Part shown: positions 15,051 through 22,447 of the stretch, one piece after another
Numbering within the stretch: the first letter of the stretch is position 1
Layout of the letters: every line of letters starts with the position of its first letter
From: Thermoanaerobaculia bacterium
Lineage (GTDB): Bacteria > Acidobacteriota > Thermoanaerobaculia > Gp7-AA8
Assembly: GCA_023700825.1 (NCBI GenBank)
Contig: JAMPYE010000007.1
Span: 1-22,920 of the forward strand
Direction: 5' to 3'
DNA: 22,920 nt
Position numbers and translations under genes: made by a program
The notes under the pieces: model-generated
What the model was told of the DNA's origin: nothing
The model's database searches: none
Seen by the model: the letters and a program-made list of their open reading frames with translations, nothing else

Positions 15051-18000
15051 GCGGGAGCGGCGCGCGCGCAGATGATGTGGCGCAGGCACTCCTGCCTGCG
15101 CGTCGCCGAAGGCAACAACCGAATGCGGAACGCGGCGTGCGAAATGCGGAGTGGAGCTCTGTGGCGAATCCCGATCGCCTTCTCGTCGCCGCTCGCCCTT
15201 CGCCTCTCGCCGCATCCGGGCGGCGCTTCGCGCCGCGCGCAGGCAGGAGTGCCTGCGCCACATTGCTCTTCATCGCGCTGCTCTGCTGCGTCGCTCCGCT
15301 CCGCGCCGAGACTCTCGACTCGTTCGAAAACGTGATCGCCTGGCGCGCTCTCCCCTCAGCGGGCGTCGAGCTCCGCCTCACGCCCGATGCCGGCGCGATG
15401 CGGCTCGACTTCGACTTCCGCGGCCACGGCGGCTACGCGATCGCCCGTCGCGATGCCGCAGTCGAGCTTCCCGACAACTTCGAGCTCGCCTTCCGCATTC
15501 GCGGCGAATCGCCCGTCAACACGCTCGAGATCAAGCTGGTCGACGAGTCGGGCGACAACGTCTGGTGGACGACGAAGCGCGACTGGGACTTCCCCCGCGA
15601 GTGGCGCCGCCTCTCGATCAAGAAGCGGCAGTTCGAGTTCGCCTGGGGGCCCATCGGCCAGTCGCCTCTTCCGAAGCGCGTGGCCGCGATCGAGATCGTC
15701 GTCACTGCGGGAACCGGAGGCAAGGGCTCGGTCTGGATCGATGACCTGACCCTCTCAGCGCTCCCTCCTCCGCCCGCGACCCCTCCTCCCCTGCTCGGCC
15801 CCTGGTCGATCGGCGCCTCCGGAACGCAATCGGCGGAGTTCGATCTCGGCGACCGCCACGAGTTAGGCGCCATGATCGTCGACTGGGGTGACGCCTTCGC
15901 CTCGCGCTACGCCGTCGCGGCATCGATCGACCGAGTACAGTGGGACACCGTCGCACGCGTCGAGGGGAGCAACGGCGGGCGCGACTATGTCTACATGCCC
16001 GACACCGACGCGCGCTGGCTGCGACTCGCTCTCGAGGCCGGGCCCGGCGCCGGCTACGAGCTCCGGCGCGTCGAGCCGAAGTCCGCCGACTGGAGCCGCT
16101 CTCCCAACGGCTTCGTTGCCGGCATCGCGCGCGACTCGCGGCGGGGCGATTGGCCCCGCTATCTTCTCGGCGAACAGTCGTACTGGACGATCACAGGCTC
16201 GAACGGCGGAGCACAGGAAACGCTCGTCAGCGAAGACGGAAGCGTCGAGCTCGGCGATGCGCGGGTCTCGCTTGAGCCGTTCGTCCGCATCGGCGACCGC
16301 ACACTCTCCTGGGCCGACGTCACGACGACGCAGTCGCTCGTCGAAGGCTCGCTCCCGATGCCGATCGTCACGTGGGACGCCGACGACGTGAGGCTGCGGA
16401 TCACGACCTTCGTCACGCCCGACGACCTGCTCCGCGTCCGCTACGAGCTCGCTGCTCCGGCCGGCGCGCGACTCTACCTCGCGGTCCGTCCGCTGCAGGT
16501 CAATCCCTCCTGGCAGTTCCTCAAACGCACAGGCGGGGTCTCGAGGATCGCGCGCCTCGCGTGGGACGGCACGCGCCTCACCGTCGGATCGACGCCCCCG
16601 CTGACGCTGCTCCCGCGCACGACACCATCGCGGTTCGGTGCGCTCGCCTTCCACGCGGGCAGCGTCGCCGACGCGATACGCACCGGCTCGCTGCCGGATC
16701 GCGACTCTCTCGACGATGCGACAGGCTGGGCTTCCGGCATCTTCGAGTTCGCCGCTCACGACGTGACGATCGACGTGCCGCTCACGCCATCGACTTCCTC
16801 GAAGGAGTGGACGCTCGACGAGGTCGCTGCCGGCTGGCGCTCGGCGCTCGGCGACGTCGTCATCGACGTCCCCGACCCGCGCATTGCGACAGCAATCCGC
16901 GCGAACCTCGGGTGGATTCTCGTGAATCGCGACGGCCCGTCGATTCAGCCCGGGGCGCGCTCCTACGACCGCTCCTGGATTCGGGACGGCTCGCTGACCT
17001 CCGTCGCTCTCCTCCGACTCGGCCACGACGCGGAGGTCCGCGAGTTCATCGAGTGGTACGCGACGCACCAGTATCCCGACGGCGCGATTCCCTGCTGCGT
17101 CAGCGCGACCGGCGCCGACCCCGTCCCGGAGCACGACAGCCACGGCCAGTTCATCTTCCTCGTCGCCGAGTACGTTCGATTCACGAAGGACCGCGCGTTT
17201 GCCGTGCGCATGTGGCCGCGAATCCAGAAGACCGTCAGTTTCATCGACGCACTGCGCCACCAGCGGATGACCGACGAGTACCGCGCTGACGATAAGCGCG
17301 TCTTCTTCGGCCTCGTCCCCGAGTCGATCAGCCACGAAGGTTACTCCGCGAAAGCGATGCACTCCTACTGGGACGACCTCTTCATCCTGCGGGGCCTCGA
17401 GGACGCGGTGTTCCTCGCGAACGAGGCGGGTCGCCCCGAGGACGCAACGCGGATCGCATCCATCCGCGACGGCTTCCGCGGCGACTTCCGCGCGTCGCTC
17501 GAGCTTGCGATGAGGCAGCACGGCATCGACTACATCCCCGGCTGCGCCGAGCTCGGCGACTTCGACGCGACGTCGACGACAGTGTTCCTCTCGCCCGGCG
17601 CGAGCACGGGCATCGATCCGAAGGTGCTCGAGCACACGTTCGAAAAGTATTGGGCGAACTTCCTCACCCGGCGCGACGGCGGGCTCGCCTGGGAGAACTA
17701 CACGCCTTACGAGCTGCGTGTCGTCGGGGCGCTGGTGAGGCTCGGCCGGCGCGACCGCGCGCTCGAGGCGCTCGACTTCTTCTTCCGCGACCAGCGGCCC
17801 CAGGGCTGGCGTCACTGGGCCGAGGTCGTCTGGCGCGACCCACGGCGCGGGGCGTTCATCGGCGACATGCCGCACGGATGGGTGGCGTCCGACTTCATCC
17901 GCTCGGCGCTCGACCTCGTCGCCTACGAGCGCGAGAGCGATCGCGCGCTCGTCCTCGGAGCGGGCGTATCGCCGGCCTGGCCCGACGGAAAGCGAGGCGT

Positions 18001-18211
18001 GCGCGTCACGCGACTGCGGACCCACTACGGTCAACTCAGCTACACGATGACGAAGAAGCGCGGCTCGGTCCGCGTCCACATCGACCGCGGCATCACGATT
18101 CCGCCCGGAGGGATCGCGATCGTCTCGCCGTTCGATGGCAGCGAGACGACCGTCCGTTCCGTGCCGGCGGAGGTCGTGATTCGCCGCGCCGATCCCAAGG
18201 AGAAACCATGA
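15047..18211 (+). CDS. Secreted multidomain putative glycosidase: CBM-like, discoidin-like, (alpha/alpha)6 barrel
   Basis: A 1054-residue exported protein with no exact characterised match that I can name. Residues about 71-87 (ATLLFIALLCCVAPLRA) form a signal peptide core. Residues about 88-240 look like a beta-sandwich carbohydrate-binding module (NTLEIKLVDESGDNVWW). A proline-rich linker (about 241-255) leads to a discoidin/F5-8-type domain (about 255-345). Residues about 360-585 read as a beta-sandwich like those before the barrel in GH15, GH65 and GH94 enzymes. Residues about 610-965 form an (alpha/alpha)6 toroid with SYDRSWIRDGSLT (D647), PEHDSHGQF (E695, D697) and HWAEVVW (E926) as candidate catalytic sites. 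A C-terminal beta domain closes it. It probably trims imported oligosaccharides in the periplasm. The start ATG overlaps the permease stop and follows GGGGAG (15032-15037). A 63-codon repeat element separates this start from the signal peptide. Confidence 0.75.
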   Translation: MSGSGARADDVAQALLPARRRRQQPNAERGVRNAEWSSVANPDRLLVAARPSPLAASGRRFAPRAGRSACATLLFIALLCCVAPLRAETLDSFENVIAWRALPSAGVELRLTPDAGAMRLDFDFRGHGGYAIARRDAAVELPDNFELAFRIRGESPVNTLEIKLVDESGDNVWWTTKRDWDFPREWRRLSIKKRQFEFAWGPIGQSPLPKRVAAIEIVVTAGTGGKGSVWIDDLTLSALPPPPATPPPLLGPWSIGASGTQSAEFDLGDRHELGAMIVDWGDAFASRYAVAASIDRVQWDTVARVEGSNGGRDYVYMPDTDARWLRLALEAGPGAGYELRRVEPKSADWSRSPNGFVAGIARDSRRGDWPRYLLGEQSYWTITGSNGGAQETLVSEDGSVELGDARVSLEPFVRIGDRTLSWADVTTTQSLVEGSLPMPIVTWDADDVRLRITTFVTPDDLLRVRYELAAPAGARLYLAVRPLQVNPSWQFLKRTGGVSRIARLAWDGTRLTVGSTPPLTLLPRTTPSRFGALAFHAGSVADAIRTGSLPDRDSLDDATGWASGIFEFAAHDVTIDVPLTPSTSSKEWTLDEVAAGWRSALGDVVIDVPDPRIATAIRANLGWILVNRDGPSIQPGARSYDRSWIRDGSLTSVALLRLGHDAEVREFIEWYATHQYPDGAIPCCVSATGADPVPEHDSHGQFIFLVAEYVRFTKDRAFAVRMWPRIQKTVSFIDALRHQRMTDEYRADDKRVFFGLVPESISHEGYSAKAMHSYWDDLFILRGLEDAVFLANEAGRPEDATRIASIRDGFRGDFRASLELAMRQHGIDYIPGCAELGDFDATSTTVFLSPGASTGIDPKVLEHTFEKYWANFLTRRDGGLAWENYTPYELRVVGALVRLGRRDRALEALDFFFRDQRPQGWRHWAEVVWRDPRRGAFIGDMPHGWVASDFIRSALDLVAYERESDRALVLGAGVSPAWPDGKRGVRVTRLRTHYGQLSYTMTKKRGSVRVHIDRGITIPPGGIAIVSPFDGSETTVRSVPAEVVIRRADPKEKP
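15075..15263. repeat. 189-bp element with perfect 28-bp inverted ends (REPIN/MITE-like), inside a coding frame
   Basis: Bases 15075-15102 (starting ATGTGGCGCAGGCACTCCTG) are the exact reverse complement of 15236-15263. The unit spans 189 bp, a multiple of three, and contains no stop in the frame of the host gene. It encodes an arginine-rich stretch (residues about 10-73) between the start codon and the hydrophobic signal-peptide core. No transposase is inside it, so any mobility would be in trans, as for REPINs or MITEs. The interior shares the 11-mers CGCCTCTCGCC and CTCGCCCTTCG with noncoding DNA at 22229-22251, suggesting a family of dispersed elements. Confidence 0.75.
18197..18202 (+). 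promoter_or_regulatory. Ribosome-binding site fixing the GH94 start
   Basis: AAGGAG ends five bases before the ATG at 18208, inside the last codons of the preceding gene. The frame is open upstream to 17650, so this site, together with the 4-bp overlap, decides the start. Confidence 0.7.
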
Positions 18212-20571
18212 CCACTCCATCGAGCCACGCGGCCTACGGGCATTTCGCGACGGACGGACGCGAGTTCGTCGTCACCGACCCGCGTCCTCCGCGCCCCTGG
18301 ACGAACATCATTGCGAACCCGCGGATCGGGCTCGCGGTCAGCCAGAGCGGCAGCGGCTTCACCTGGATCGACAACTCGCAGCTCGCCGTCGTGAACTGGT
18401 GGCAGCAGGACTTCGCGCAGGACTCGACCGGCAAGTTCATCTTCGCGCGCGACCGCGACTCGGGATCGACCTGGTCGCTCTCCCCTGCACCGGTCTGGGC
18501 GCCTCTCGATCGATACGAATGCCGCCACGGCATTGGATATACGACGTTCGCCCAACGTTTCGACGGCATCTCGAGCGAGTGGACGATGTTCGTTCATGCG
18601 AGCGAGACGATCGAGCTGTGGATCGTCCGCCTCCGAAATCACGACACGCGCCGGCGCACGATCGATCTCACCGGCTACCTCGAGTGGTGCTGCGGAGTCA
18701 CGCCGGCTCCCCGACGCGAGTTTCACAAACTCTTCATCGAGTCGTCTCTCTCGGCTGAAGACCGGGCGATCTACGGCTGGAACCACATGTGGGACGTCGG
18801 CTCGAAGCGGTGGGGACACTGGAACACGGACTTCCCGTACGTCACCGCGTTCGGAACGACCGAGCCGATTCGTACGGCCGAGGGAGAGAAGTCGGCGTTC
18901 CTCGGAAGGAACGGGACACTCCGCGCGCCGGCGGCGCTCGGTGAGCAGACGTGGCGCGGGCTCTTCGGGCGGCACCACGACCCCGTTGCCGCCATGCGCG
19001 TGGAAGTCGTGCTCGAGCCGGGCGAGGAGAAGGCGATCGGCTTCGCGATTGCCATCGACCGGACACGCGACGCATCGCGCGCTCTCTTGAAGCAGTGGCT
19101 CGACGTCGGCGCGATGGAACGCGCTCTCGAGGAAGTGAAAGCGTCGTGGGTGACTCGCCTCTCGGCGCACAGGATCGAGACTCCGGACGAACGTTTCGGC
19201 GTCTTCGTCAACGACTGGGCGCGTTATCAGGCGATCTCCGCGCGGATCTGGGGCCGCGCGGGCTATTACCAGCAGAGCGGCGCGTACGGCTTTCGCGATC
19301 AGCTCCAGGATTCGCAGGTGTGGCTCACGATCGACCCCGCGGTATGCCGCGAGCAGATCAACCTCCATGCGAAGCACCAGTTCGCGGACGGATCGGTCTA
19401 CCACTGGTGGCACCCGCTCTCGGAGCTCGGCCACGTCACGAGGATGACCGACGACCTGCTCTGGATGTCGTTCGTCGCCCCGAACTACATGCGCGAGACG
19501 GGCGACCTGTCGATTCTCGATGACATGACCCCGTTTCTCGACGAGGAGACGCCCGCGCCGTTCGAGGAGCACGTACGCCGTGCCTTCGAGCGCGTCTTCA
19601 GCCGTTCCTCGCGCCGCGGGCTGCCGTACATCGGGGCGGGAGACTGGAACGACGGCCTCTCCGCCGCGGGCCTCGAGGAGAAGGGCGAGTCGATCTGGCT
19701 CGCGCAGTTCCTCGCCGGAGTGCTCGGCGAATGGGCCGAGATCCACCGTCGCACGGGACGCGCGAAGTTTGCCGCAGGCTACGCCGAGAAGCGCGCGGAA
19801 CTCGTCGATGCGATCAACGACTATGGATGGGACGGCTCATGGTACTGGCGCGCGACCCTCGACGACGGATCGAAGATCGGTAGCGCGTCGAACTCCCGAG
19901 GGAGGATCTACCTCAACGCGCAGACGTGGGCGATCTTGAACGACATCGCAACGCCCGAGCGCGCGCGCGCCTGCATGAAGGCGGTGCGCGAGAACCTCGT
20001 CAGCGAGGCGGGAGCGTTGCTTCTGAGCCCCGCGTACGACGTGCCTGACGAGAGAATCGGCTACATCACCCGCTACGCGCCCGGGCTTCGCGAGAACGGT
20101 GGCGTCTACACGCACGCCGCAACCTGGGCGATCGCCGCCGCGTGCAAAGTGAAGGACGAGGCGCTCGTCGCGACGCTGCTCCGCGCGATCGACCCGACGA
20201 ACAAGGACCCCGAGCGCTACTGGGCCGAGCCGTACGTGCTGCCGGGAAACGTCGACGGCCCCGAGTCGCCCTGGTACGGCCGTGCGGGATGGACGTGGTA
20301 CACCGGCTCGGCCGCGTGGCTCCATCGCATCGTCGCCGAATGGGTCATGGGAGTGCGTCCCGAGTGGGAAGGCCTTCGCATCGATCCGTGCCTGCCGACG
20401 GGATGGAATCGTGCGCGCGTCACGCGAACGTGGCGAGGCGCGAGTTACGAGATCGCGATCGAGAGAGGCGGGACGCCGGGAGTCACGCTCGACGGGAAGA
20501 AGGTAACCGGAACACTGCTCCCGGTGCCGAAAGCTGGAGAGAAGCACGTCGTCGTGGCGCGCGTGGCGTGA
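18208..20571 (+). CDS. GH94-family glycoside phosphorylase
   Basis: A 787-residue protein without signal peptide, hence cytoplasmic. GH94 enzymes reversibly phosphorolyse beta-glucosidic disaccharides or oligosaccharides to alpha-glucose-1-phosphate with inversion. The N-terminal beta-sandwich begins GHFATDGREFVVTDPRPPRPW. The (alpha/alpha)6 catalytic part has YGFRDQLQDSQVWL, DGSVYHWWHPL and IGAGDWNDGLS, where D479-W-N-D482 is the GH94 signature containing the general acid. The C-terminal strand region GLRIDPCLP is also typical. Length matches cellobiose, chitobiose and cellobionate phosphorylases (about 800 residues) rather than the longer (about 1100) 1,2-beta-oligoglucan phosphorylases, so specificity is open. 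Sophorose or a short beta-1,2-glucan chain is the natural guess from the neighbouring GH144. It is the last gene of the operon and saves ATP by producing a sugar phosphate. Confidence 0.9.
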   Translation: MTTPSSHAAYGHFATDGREFVVTDPRPPRPWTNIIANPRIGLAVSQSGSGFTWIDNSQLAVVNWWQQDFAQDSTGKFIFARDRDSGSTWSLSPAPVWAPLDRYECRHGIGYTTFAQRFDGISSEWTMFVHASETIELWIVRLRNHDTRRRTIDLTGYLEWCCGVTPAPRREFHKLFIESSLSAEDRAIYGWNHMWDVGSKRWGHWNTDFPYVTAFGTTEPIRTAEGEKSAFLGRNGTLRAPAALGEQTWRGLFGRHHDPVAAMRVEVVLEPGEEKAIGFAIAIDRTRDASRALLKQWLDVGAMERALEEVKASWVTRLSAHRIETPDERFGVFVNDWARYQAISARIWGRAGYYQQSGAYGFRDQLQDSQVWLTIDPAVCREQINLHAKHQFADGSVYHWWHPLSELGHVTRMTDDLLWMSFVAPNYMRETGDLSILDDMTPFLDEETPAPFEEHVRRAFERVFSRSSRRGLPYIGAGDWNDGLSAAGLEEKGESIWLAQFLAGVLGEWAEIHRRTGRAKFAAGYAEKRAELVDAINDYGWDGSWYWRATLDDGSKIGSASNSRGRIYLNAQTWAILNDIATPERARACMKAVRENLVSEAGALLLSPAYDVPDERIGYITRYAPGLRENGGVYTHAATWAIAAACKVKDEALVATLLRAIDPTNKDPERYWAEPYVLPGNVDGPESPWYGRAGWTWYTGSAAWLHRIVAEWVMGVRPEWEGLRIDPCLPTGWNRARVTRTWRGASYEIAIERGGTPGVTLDGKKVTGTLLPVPKAGEKHVVVARVA

Positions 20572-20580
20572 GGTGAAGGC

Positions 20581-20651
20581 GAATTGAGAACTGAGAGATG
20601 GTGACCCCGTGGACGTCGCCCGCACCTCGACCATCTCTCAATTCTCAATTC
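20581..20651. repeat. Long inverted repeat between convergent GH94 and GH1 genes, possible bidirectional terminator
   Basis: Bases 20581-20602 (GAATTGAGAACTGAGAGATG and two more) pair with 20630-20651 with one mismatch in 22, leaving a 27-nt loop. AT-rich repeats of the GAATTGA type continue to 20665 and overlap the last codon and stop of the GH1 gene. The long stem between two converging genes could stop or stabilise both transcripts. The AT-rich makeup contrasts with the surrounding GC-rich genes and points to an inserted repeat. Confidence 0.6.
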
Positions 20652-20658
20652 TAAATTT

Positions 20659-22008
20659 TCAATTCGTACTAACTCCGTTCGACCGGATCACGTCCGCGTA
20701 CCACCGCCCGCTTCGCTTGACCGTCCGTGTTTGCGTGGCGTAATCGACGTGGACGATGCCGAAGCGCCTGGCGTAGCCTTCGCTCCACTCGAAGTTGTCC
20801 ATGAGCGACCACGCGAAGTAGCCGCGGACCTCGGCGCCGCGGGTGATCGCGTCGCGCACGGCCAGAAGGTGCTCGCGCAGGTACGCGACGCGGAGCGGAT
20901 CGTCGACTCCTTCCGCGAGCGCGACCGGCGGGTCGTAGAACGCGGCGCCATTCTCGGTGACGTAGAGCGGCACGTTCGTGTACTCGTCGGCGACGCGCAC
21001 GAGAATGTCGGAAAGCCCCTGCGGAAATACTTCCCACCCCATCTCGGTGTAGGCGGCCGACGGGTTCCTGACGCGGCTCGCACGCTCGATCGCGACGCCG
21101 GGATCGTCCTTCGTGAGCCCGCGGCTGTAGTAGTTCACGCCGAGGAAGTCGATCGGCGTCGTGATGAGATCGAAGTCGGAGACGGGGTGAGATGGCCACG
21201 CCTCACCGAAGAGCTCGGGCATCTCGACGGGATACGCGCCGCGGAAGAGCGGATCGAGGTACTGCCGGTTCATGAAGGCGTCGGCGCGGCGGGTCGCGGC
21301 GACGTCGGCTTCGCCGTCCGACGCCGGATACTTCGGCTCGAGGTTGAGGACGATCCCGACGGGCGCCTTCGTCTCGGCGCGGCATGCGCGAACGCCTGCC
21401 CCGTGCGCGCGAAGGATGTTGTGCGTGGCGATCGGCCCTTCGAACCTGTTCCGGTGCCCCGGCGCGAGCCCGCCATGCAGGTAGCCCCCGGTCGCGATGA
21501 CCCACGGCTCGTTGATCGTCACCCACATCGCGACGCGGTCGCCTAACGCGCGCGCCATCGTCTGCGCGTAATCGGAAAACCACGACGCGACGTCGCGGTT
21601 GAGCCAGCCGCCTCGGTCGTCGAGCGCGGCGGGGAGATCCCAGTGATAGAGCGTCGCCATCGGCTCGATGCCCGCCTCGAGAAGCTGGTCGACGAGCGCG
21701 CGGTAGAAGTCGAGCCCCTTCTGGTTGACGGCACCGGCGCCATCGGGAAAGACGCGTCCCCACGCGACGCTGAATCGGTATGCGCCGAGGCCGAGCTCGC
21801 GCATCAGCGCGATGTCGCCCTTCCAGCGGCGGTAGTGGTCGCATGCGACGTCGCCGTTGTCGCCGTTCTTCACGAGTCCCGGCGTGTGGCTGAAGCGGTG
21901 CCAGATGCTCGGCCCGGCACCGTCCGCAAGAGGTGAGCCTTCGATCTGATACGCAGCCGTCGCCGCGCCCCAGAGGAAGTCGGGAGGGAATGTGTGATGG
22001 GTCGTCAT
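20659..22008 (-). CDS. bglB: GH1-family beta-glucosidase
   Basis: A 449-residue family 1 glycoside hydrolase, the normal length for bacterial members, with no signal peptide. The N-terminal signature FPPDFLWGAATAAYQIEG is canonical. The acid/base glutamate is E167 in TINEPWV and the nucleophile is E352 in YVTENGAAF. FAWSLMDNFEWSEGY near the C-terminus is the aglycone-contact block. It should hydrolyse terminal beta-linked glucose from oligosaccharides in the cytoplasm, complementing the GH94 phosphorylase. The frame is open to 22074, but the upstream part is repeat-derived (PKSEIRNSKS), and MTTHHTFPPDF at 22008 fits the family start. It is transcribed towards the operon and so needs its own promoter. 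The gene symbol is generic. Beta-1,2, 1,3 or 1,4 specificity cannot be read from sequence. Confidence 0.93.
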   Translation of the reverse strand: MTTHHTFPPDFLWGAATAAYQIEGSPLADGAGPSIWHRFSHTPGLVKNGDNGDVACDHYRRWKGDIALMRELGLGAYRFSVAWGRVFPDGAGAVNQKGLDFYRALVDQLLEAGIEPMATLYHWDLPAALDDRGGWLNRDVASWFSDYAQTMARALGDRVAMWVTINEPWVIATGGYLHGGLAPGHRNRFEGPIATHNILRAHGAGVRACRAETKAPVGIVLNLEPKYPASDGEADVAATRRADAFMNRQYLDPLFRGAYPVEMPELFGEAWPSHPVSDFDLITTPIDFLGVNYYSRGLTKDDPGVAIERASRVRNPSAAYTEMGWEVFPQGLSDILVRVADEYTNVPLYVTENGAAFYDPPVALAEGVDDPLRVAYLREHLLAVRDAITRGAEVRGYFAWSLMDNFEWSEGYARRFGIVHVDYATQTRTVKRSGRWYADVIRSNGVSTN

Positions 22009-22029
22009 GGCGTGGGGGTGAGGCGATTT

Positions 22030-22057
22030 CGAATTTCGGATTTCGGATTTCGGATTT
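22030..22057. repeat. Short tandem repeat, 7-bp unit CGGATTT
   Basis: Four consecutive copies are present: CGAATTT, then CGGATTT three times, preceded by a partial copy CGATTT at 22024-22029. It lies just upstream of the GH1 start. Copy-number change here could alter spacing in the GH1 promoter region, though no promoter is visible. Confidence 0.8.
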
Positions 22058-22133
22058 GAAGGCGCTGATCCCAATCGGTGCCAGCAGTTCCAGCGCCCCT
22101 ATGGGGTGCAATTCTACTTGATGCGGCTGTTCT

Positions 22134-22149
22134 CCCGGCTGAAGCCGGG
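22134..22149. repeat. Small palindrome CCCGGCTGAAGCCGGG (REP-like)
   Basis: A 6-bp GC stem with a TGAA loop, of the kind often scattered between genes of GC-rich Acidobacteriota and other soil bacteria. No function is evident. Confidence 0.6.
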
Positions 22150-22228
22150 GGCTACCGGTCTCGCGTCGCTACGCGATGCCACAAGCCCGCAGATGCACGT
22201 GACATGCGGCCGTTTGCAGACCACCCAT

Positions 22229-22251
22229 CGCCTCTCGCCTCTCGCCCTTCG
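22229..22251. repeat. Direct repeats shared with the 15075-15263 element
   Basis: Contains CGCCTCTCGCC (22229-22239, and again at 22338-22348) and CTCGCCCTTCG (22241-22251). The same two 11-mers lie inside the inverted-repeat element at 15201-15211 and 15192-15202. This links the noncoding region with that element as relics of one repeat family. Confidence 0.55.
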
Positions 22252-22286
22252 TGATCAAGTCGCGCCAGAGTGCCGGACATGGAACC

Positions 22287-22308
22287 GCGGCGGATCGGAA
22301 TCCGCCGC
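22287..22308. repeat. Palindrome GCGGCGGAT-CGGA-ATCCGCCGC
   Basis: A perfect 9-bp stem with a 4-base loop, with no T tract on either side. This looks like a REP-type intergenic palindrome rather than a terminator. Confidence 0.6.
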
Positions 22309-22356
22309 TACGACTGCGCCTCTTGCCGCCTGCTCATCGCCTCTCGCCTTTCGCCT

Positions 22357-22389
22357 CAAAAAACAATCGCGGCCCTCTCGGACCGCGAT
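22357..22389 (-). terminator. Intrinsic terminator of ftsZ
   Basis: On the minus strand a 10-bp stem (one G-T pair) closed by a GAGA tetraloop (22366-22389) is followed by TGTTTTTTG. It lies about 58 bp after the ftsZ stop codon. The stable GNRA-type loop and T-rich tail make this the clearest terminator of the window. Confidence 0.85.
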
Positions 22390-22447
22390 CATTCCTGCCT
22401 GCTTTGGCCTTTGACCTCTGGCCTTTGGCCTGCCTTCTCGCCTTTAC

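Larger units (their letters stand above)
22009..22447. other. Noncoding region between GH1 and ftsZ, rich in short repeats
   Basis: About 440 bp with no convincing gene: the open frames here have atypical composition and read through palindromes. It holds a 7-bp tandem repeat, several small hairpins, three direct repeats of CGCCTCTCGCC or its relatives, a TTTGGCCT-rich stretch (about 22403-22432) and the ftsZ terminator. The promoter of the GH1 gene must lie in its left part, but I see no clear -35/-10 pair. Confidence 0.7.

Noticed and set aside
15075..15263. Insertion sequence with its own transposase
   Set aside because: Only 189 bp and no transposase-like product in any frame; at most a non-autonomous element.
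15863..18220. Minus-strand open frame (785 codons) opposite the multidomain glycosidase
   Set aside because: Shadow of a real GC-rich gene; it is arginine- and alanine-rich with no domain and crosses the GH94 start.
22024..22057. Possible CRISPR repeats
   Set aside because: The units are 7 bp and directly tandem, with no spacers; no cas genes are nearby.
22106..22414. Open frames in the GH1-ftsZ gap
   Set aside because: They run through palindromes and short repeats, have no ribosome-binding site and match no family I know.
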